Assembly: GCA_963691705.1 (NCBI GenBank)
Contig: OY829545.1
Location: forward strand, 16,877,569 to 16,941,568
Reading direction: 5' to 3'
DNA length: 64,000 bases
Source: Viola odorata
Taxonomy: Eukaryota; Streptophyta; Magnoliopsida; Malpighiales; Violaceae
In this document: piece by piece, positions 59,345 through 64,000 of the stretch
Layout: each line of letters begins with the position of its first letter
Position numbering within the stretch: position 1 is the stretch's first letter
Notes under the pieces: model-generated
Told to the model about the DNA's origin: nothing
What the model saw: only the letters and a program-made list of their open reading frames with translations
Databases searched by the model: none
Translations under genes and position numbers: made by a program

Positions 59345-60190
59345 TCTATCTTATTTTTTTTATAAGCTATTCTTTATTAATATGTGAAGATTGGGATTAC
59401 AGATATGCATACAACAAGCATAGTTGCGTCATATGCAGTAAAGTACAAAATAAATCCAATAGCATAACCATCACTCTTATCACATATGAATTAGAATCAG
59501 CTCTTGTTGTTAATCAACACCATGCGAAGAAATCACAGCTCCTATATTCGTCCCTTGCTTCGCGAGATTGTCTGCAAAATGATTCACTTCCCTCATAGTG
59601 TGGATGAAAATAGGTTGAATGGATGTTTCCTGTCTCAATTTGTCAATGAATCGAAATTCTGCAGTAAAGGACCATGATCTTTTTTCAAGCTCGTTAATCC
59701 ACTTAATGGCATTCGAGGAGTCAGACTCAATAATTAAGTGAGCTTCCTTGATGTGGGAGTTTGAATTGGAGATTTCCAAGGCCTTCCGAATGGCTACAAC
59801 TTCTGCGAGATTGGAGTCTCCAATACCAACGTAACATGAGAACAATCCTTTAACAGCCCCACCATCGTAGCGCAAAACACTGCCAATGCCACCTGGCCTG
59901 GTTTTCCTATGGCTGAGCCATCCACGTTCCATTTTAGAGACAAGGGAGGGGGAGGGGTCTAAGCAATAGTTGGTCTTAAGTTTGCATCTTTGCACCAGTT
60001 CTTCAAACCATCAGCTGAAAGTATCAAATCCGTAGCGGAATAGGGATAATCATGCACAACAACTTTAATCCAGCAATGGAGTCGAAACAGACACGGGCAG
60101 AATAGGTCGCTCAATACGGATCTACTTTCTTTCTGACTGTAATCTTTTCGTGTAAAATATGTGTAATTCTTATTTTCTATTAGATCGTAC
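59345..60190 (-). pseudogene. LINE RNase H fragment, disrupted
   Basis: On the minus strand KWNVDGSAIGKPG (RNase H start, first catalytic Asp) shifts frame at about 59,895-59,905 into RPGGIGSVLRYDGGAVKGLF. It then continues with LAEVVAIRKAL (catalytic Glu), IIESDSSNAIKWI (catalytic Asp) and MREVNHFADNLAKQG. An in-frame stop precedes it near 59,960. The 3' end is followed by ATATTAATAAAG and an A-rich tail near 59,350. This is the RVT_3 RNase H domain of plant non-LTR elements; domesticated plant genes with the same fold exist, but the frameshift and stop argue against function here. Confidence 0.75.
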
Positions 60191-60199
60191 ATCTGTATC

Positions 60200-61170
60200 C
60201 TTAAAAGCTATTCTTTTCGTTCGTGATTATCCGTCTTTTTTTGACTTGCATACAAATCAATTTTAATTATTGAACACAATTATCTATAGTTTTTATATAA
60301 AATTGTTCTTATTAATGTTTTTTAATTACATGAAGTGATACTTACCAATTCATTTTCTTTTCTACAAATAAAGAAGATAATAAAGTAAAAAAACCAAAAA
60401 AACTCAAGTAAAAAAGAAGAAACATTGTTATTAATATATTTGCGGTCATCGAATGGTGTACCTGCTTATAAAAGAAAGGTGAGTAGTAACTAAGGGTTTA
60501 TTTGCCGGTGATTAAGTATAACGTGATTCGAGTTCGAACCTTATCTGCGATTAAAAATATAAAAAAAAGTAGAAACATCTGATAAAGAAACACTATGGAG
60601 TGTTTTGTCGACATTTGGCCATCACATTCATGTACCAACCGGAGACGGTTGTTGGTCTCACCAGACAAATTTATGAGCTCCCTTACTTCCTCTCGCTACA
60701 GAAGAACTACCTGATCTTTCTGGTGTTCTTTCCATTTAATATTCAGAGACTTTTGTTACCGAAAGCGACAGACATGTGCAAGTGTGTAGCTAGCTATATA
60801 TCCGACTCCATTTTTTACCATTAAAATTATATAAGTCAAAAAAAGGACCATAAAAAAAACAAATTTCTATATTTTTTTAATTATTAAACATTTCTGGTGT
60901 TTCTTGTGGAAGATTTGAAATGGTAAAATAATAAATTAAAACATCCACATCCAGAATCCAGACCAACCTATGCTATAACTACCAGATTATTTTACTGTAA
61001 AAAAATTACCTTTTTTTCCTTTAATTATTAAAAAAAATACAGATTCCTTATAAACTGTTCTACTCTTTGATCCACATACTTGCTCTTTTCTTCCAAATCA
61101 TTTGTTCCAACTTTTCATAAAATTTAATATAAATAAATATACCTACCTTCTTTTAATTAGGCGATGTAAA
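60200..61170. other. intergenic, no gene seen
   Basis: AT-rich. At 60,480-60,575 a box-B-like GAGTTCGAACC followed by an A-rich end resembles a tRNA-derived SINE remnant, but no clear box A or target duplication was found. The frame at 60,600-60,824 has no recognisable content. Confidence 0.45.
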
Positions 61171-61180
61171 ATATTTTTAT

Positions 61181-61911
61181 AAGAATAATTGCAGAAAGGC
61201 CCATGTACTATCGTGAAAAATAAAAACCTCTCCTGTTTTTCAAATTTTTTATTCCGCCACCCCTGAACTTTGGCTCAACTGCAAATGTTAGGACTTCGTC
61301 AGTCAACGCTCTGTTCCGTTACTTTTTACCTCTGATTACAACTTATTTATCATAATGCCATTATGTATTAAATAATATAATTAATTTAATAAATCTAGAA
61401 AAATAATATAATTAATTTAAAAAATTCTAAAAAATAATATAATTAATTTTAAAATTTATAAAATAATGTAAAAATAACAAAAGAATGTAAAAATTTCAAA
61501 AAAAATTATAAAAATGTAAAAATCTCCAAAAAAATGTACAAATTCCAAAAAATGTATAAATAAAAAAAATGCTAATTAATATAAAAATCCAAAAAAATGT
61601 AAAAATTCCAAAAAAAAAATGTTTCCCAACATTTTTATAATTTTTTTTTATATTTTTAAAATTTTTTTTAAATTATATTAATTATATTGTTTTTCTGGAT
61701 TTATTAAACTAATTATATTATTTAATACATAAGAACATTATGGTAAATAAGTTGCAACCGGGAGTCGGAAGTAAAAAGTAACGGAACAGAGCGTTGACTG
61801 ATGGAGCTCTAATATTTGCAGTTGACCCAAAGTTTAGGAAAGGCGGAATAAAAAAATTTGAAAAACAGAAGAGATTTCTATTTTCGCGATAGTACTTCTG
61901 CAGTTACTCTT
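61181..61911. mobile_element. third foldback element, MULE-like
   Basis: About 730 bp with long inverted arms. Left AAGAATAATTGCAGAAAGG... pairs with right ...CTTCTGCAGTTACTCTT. Further in, AACGCTCTGTTCCGTTACTT (about 61,303) pairs with AAGTAACGGAACAGAGCGTT (about 61,777). Flanks ATATTTTTAT and ATATTTTATA are an imperfect 9-10-bp duplication. The loop consists of repeated AAAAATGTAAAAAT-type units. No coding capacity. Confidence 0.8.
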
Positions 61912-61919
61912 ATATTTTA

Positions 61920-64000
61920 TATGGTTTACTTATGAATTTCTGACTTTTATTATAATTATAATTAATATTTTTGACAAAAATAAGAAAATATAATAAATTG
62001 AAAGCATTAATGTCACTTTTTAATTAAGTAGAAGATAGAATATATAGATGAATAAAAAAATTAGGTAGTCTATTTTCCAGCTGTAACAGTAAATAATTAA
62101 GTTCAATTTTCACCTGAAAAAGAGGCAACCATCAAACCACAGACGTCAACGTGGCTGTTAACCACCTAGCACTATAACGAAACGTGCGGCGGCGTATACG
62201 TTCGAGCGAGCGAGCTGATCAACAAGAAGACATGCATGTCTGATCTGATTGGGGGGAATTTGGACCGAGAGGGATCGAGATCTTTCGGAATTGATCTATT
62301 TTCTCTCGAAAACAACCGCGCAAATCAATCTGATTAGAGCCACATTAATTAATTAATTACGGATAACAACTGCGTCAGTGTCACGTTAATAACTTGAGTT
62401 ACACTTACAATGTACTGACATTACCGAGGAGATGGTGATATAGACAGATGCCAGCCGAATGAACAAAGCATATGAGCAACACATGGAGTCATATTGTCCC
62501 AACCTTGTCAACAAATTAAATTTTGCCTCAATCTTCCCCATACCTCCCATGTGGTTTTATCATGTAATGGAATATCGTAAGTGGTACTATTTCGTACTCC
62601 TTCCTATTTCAATAATTAACTTTTTAAAATAATAGATAAATTTAACAAAATAATTTTTGGACCACTTTTTCTTAACTGTAGTTTTCAATTTGCTTATTTT
62701 TTATAGTATAATTACAATAATATTATTGTACCTAAATAATTGGTTGGGCGCTAAAACCAACACAGAGAACCGGAATCGTAGTTATGATTCAAAACGACAA
62801 GCTAATTTGAACCACGTTTTCAATAGGATAAATATTGAAATACGGAGAAAATATATTTTAGCTACAATTAAATACAGAATTTTATTTATATGTTGATATT
62901 TTGTTGAAGATAAATATAAATTTTTATTAGTAGATAGGGAAAGCTTCAAATTCATTCTTTGATTTAAATGGAATACAAAATTTTATATTTTAGAAATCAA
63001 TACAAAACTATACTAGTATATCCCTAATTGTGATTGAAAAATTGATTATTAGATAATTAATAATGTAATTGTGTCGGTGATTTAAAACAACAATTGGACT
63101 TAAGAATTATTAAAGATTCCATTGGCTTCGATGAATTTAACGTCAGGGATTTGTCAAAATCAATGAACAGAAGGTACAGTTTTGAATGGTGATGCAATTT
63201 GGTTTCAATAATGGTAGCATAATTCCATCAGTTGCAGGATATGTAGCCCAGATCAGAGTCAACAAAATCCATTCCCTGGTTTTCCTTCAACTTTTCTTTT
63301 CTTTTTCCTTTTTTTCCATAAACACATATACTCCCTGGCATTATAAATTGGAGTAGTACTACGTACTGCAATTTCTGCAGAATTGTACTCTTTGTAATTA
63401 CTCATTTTAACCCTTTATTAATAAAAGAATTCTCCATCCACACAAACGCCCGTAGATCAGCTGGTAGATAAATTCGTTAACAATTTTCTTTTTAATTTTA
63501 CAAAAAGTACTATTCAATTATGAATTCATAAAATTTTCCTTAGACTGTAAGGATTGATGTATAAATGATTGAAGTGATTTAACGGGAGATGTGGTCTCCA
63601 ATTGCATGGCACAAAAACAAAATGTTAAGAAATTTATGTTTTCCTTGTCTAACGAGTCCAATTGTTTAGGTGAAGGGCACCATGTGCCTCACTGCTCTCA
63701 GCAAGGGTAGTGAGGGGGTCGCAAACTCTCAAGGGGACCTGCCCCTCCCCACAATAAAATAAAATAAAAATATACATTTATTATTTAAAAAATTATTTAG
63801 TCATATTATTTTTAATTATTTTCTGAAAATTGTTTATGGAGCTAATTTTTTAGATCACTTTTCGAGCAAAAGTACTAATGAGGGAGCTAATTTTAGAGTT
63901 AATTAATAATGCGAAGACTGTGTCGGAGGGAAGCTGAGAGGGATAGAGCTTGATTTATGGCTTGTGATAGTCCTGGATCTAGGTGAGGACTACTTTATAA
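61920..64000. other. intergenic DNA at the window end
   Basis: No gene is recognised. A GC-richer patch at 62,140-62,300 (GAAACGTGCGGCGGCGTATA; GAGCGAGCGAGC) could be part of a promoter or leader but has no open coding signature. GC-rich sequence at 63,665-63,750 is also unassigned. Anything beyond 64,000 is not visible. Confidence 0.45.

Noticed and set aside
60480..60575. SINE-like box B (GAGTTCGAACC) with A-rich 3' end
   Set aside because: Box A is not convincing and no target duplication is seen.
63445..63485. tRNA-like D-arm text (GTAGATCAGCTGGTAGA)
   Set aside because: No anticodon stem, T-arm or acceptor pairing follows; not a tRNA gene.

Overview
This is a window of nuclear DNA from a flowering plant, most likely a eudicot. 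Genes carry short GT-AG introns in an AT-rich background. The gene content (FMO1-type monooxygenases, chloroplast peroxiredoxin Q with a transit peptide, a plant respiratory burst oxidase, SAUR proteins) and the transposon classes (plant L1-type LINE with an RRM ORF1, Ty1/copia, MULE, hAT, Stowaway and PIF-type MITEs) are all plant-specific. The peroxiredoxin Q sequence looks asterid-like, but that rests on memory of the family and is tentative.

Layout. 1-13,000: one single-exon gene for a small membrane-anchored protein of unknown function (4577-5206, minus) in otherwise gene-poor DNA holding two copies of one MITE family. 13,048-21,170: a tandem pair of FMO1-type flavin monooxygenases, both with complete five-exon structures (522 and 523 aa). 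Between them lies a broken third copy of promoter plus exon 1, which ends at a Stowaway MITE; a hAT element with 8-bp target duplication sits in the MITE's edge. 21,466-30,028: peroxiredoxin Q (minus), a 100-aa single-pass membrane protein (plus), and a 13-exon RBOHE-type NADPH oxidase (minus, 948 aa). 30,300-41,000: a foldback MULE-type element, a nearly full-length LINE whose ORF2 has one in-frame stop, and a PIF/Harbinger-type MITE. 42,718-43,366: an intron-containing SAUR gene. 44,446-49,345: decayed DNA, with a pectinesterase pseudogene abutting an F-box/LRR fragment, a repeat-rich LTR-like segment and a degenerate copia pol. 52,108-53,349: a 1.24-kb foldback element. 57,979-58,350: a second SAUR gene, of the SAUR76-78 type. 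59,345-61,911: a LINE RNase H fragment and a third foldback element.

Function. Four intact genes within 17 kb handle reactive oxygen or oxygen-dependent chemistry: two FMO1 homologues (in Arabidopsis FMO1 makes N-hydroxypipecolic acid, the systemic acquired resistance signal), thioredoxin-dependent peroxiredoxin Q in chloroplasts, and an apoplastic superoxide-producing oxidase. Whether this is more than chance linkage cannot be judged from one window. I found no RNA genes and no CRISPR. I see no clear evidence for a wholly new system. The most useful unusual items are the FMO1 duplication scar, a predicted GC-AG intron in the second FMO1 copy, the one-stop LINE with repeated 5' UTR, and the long foldback elements.
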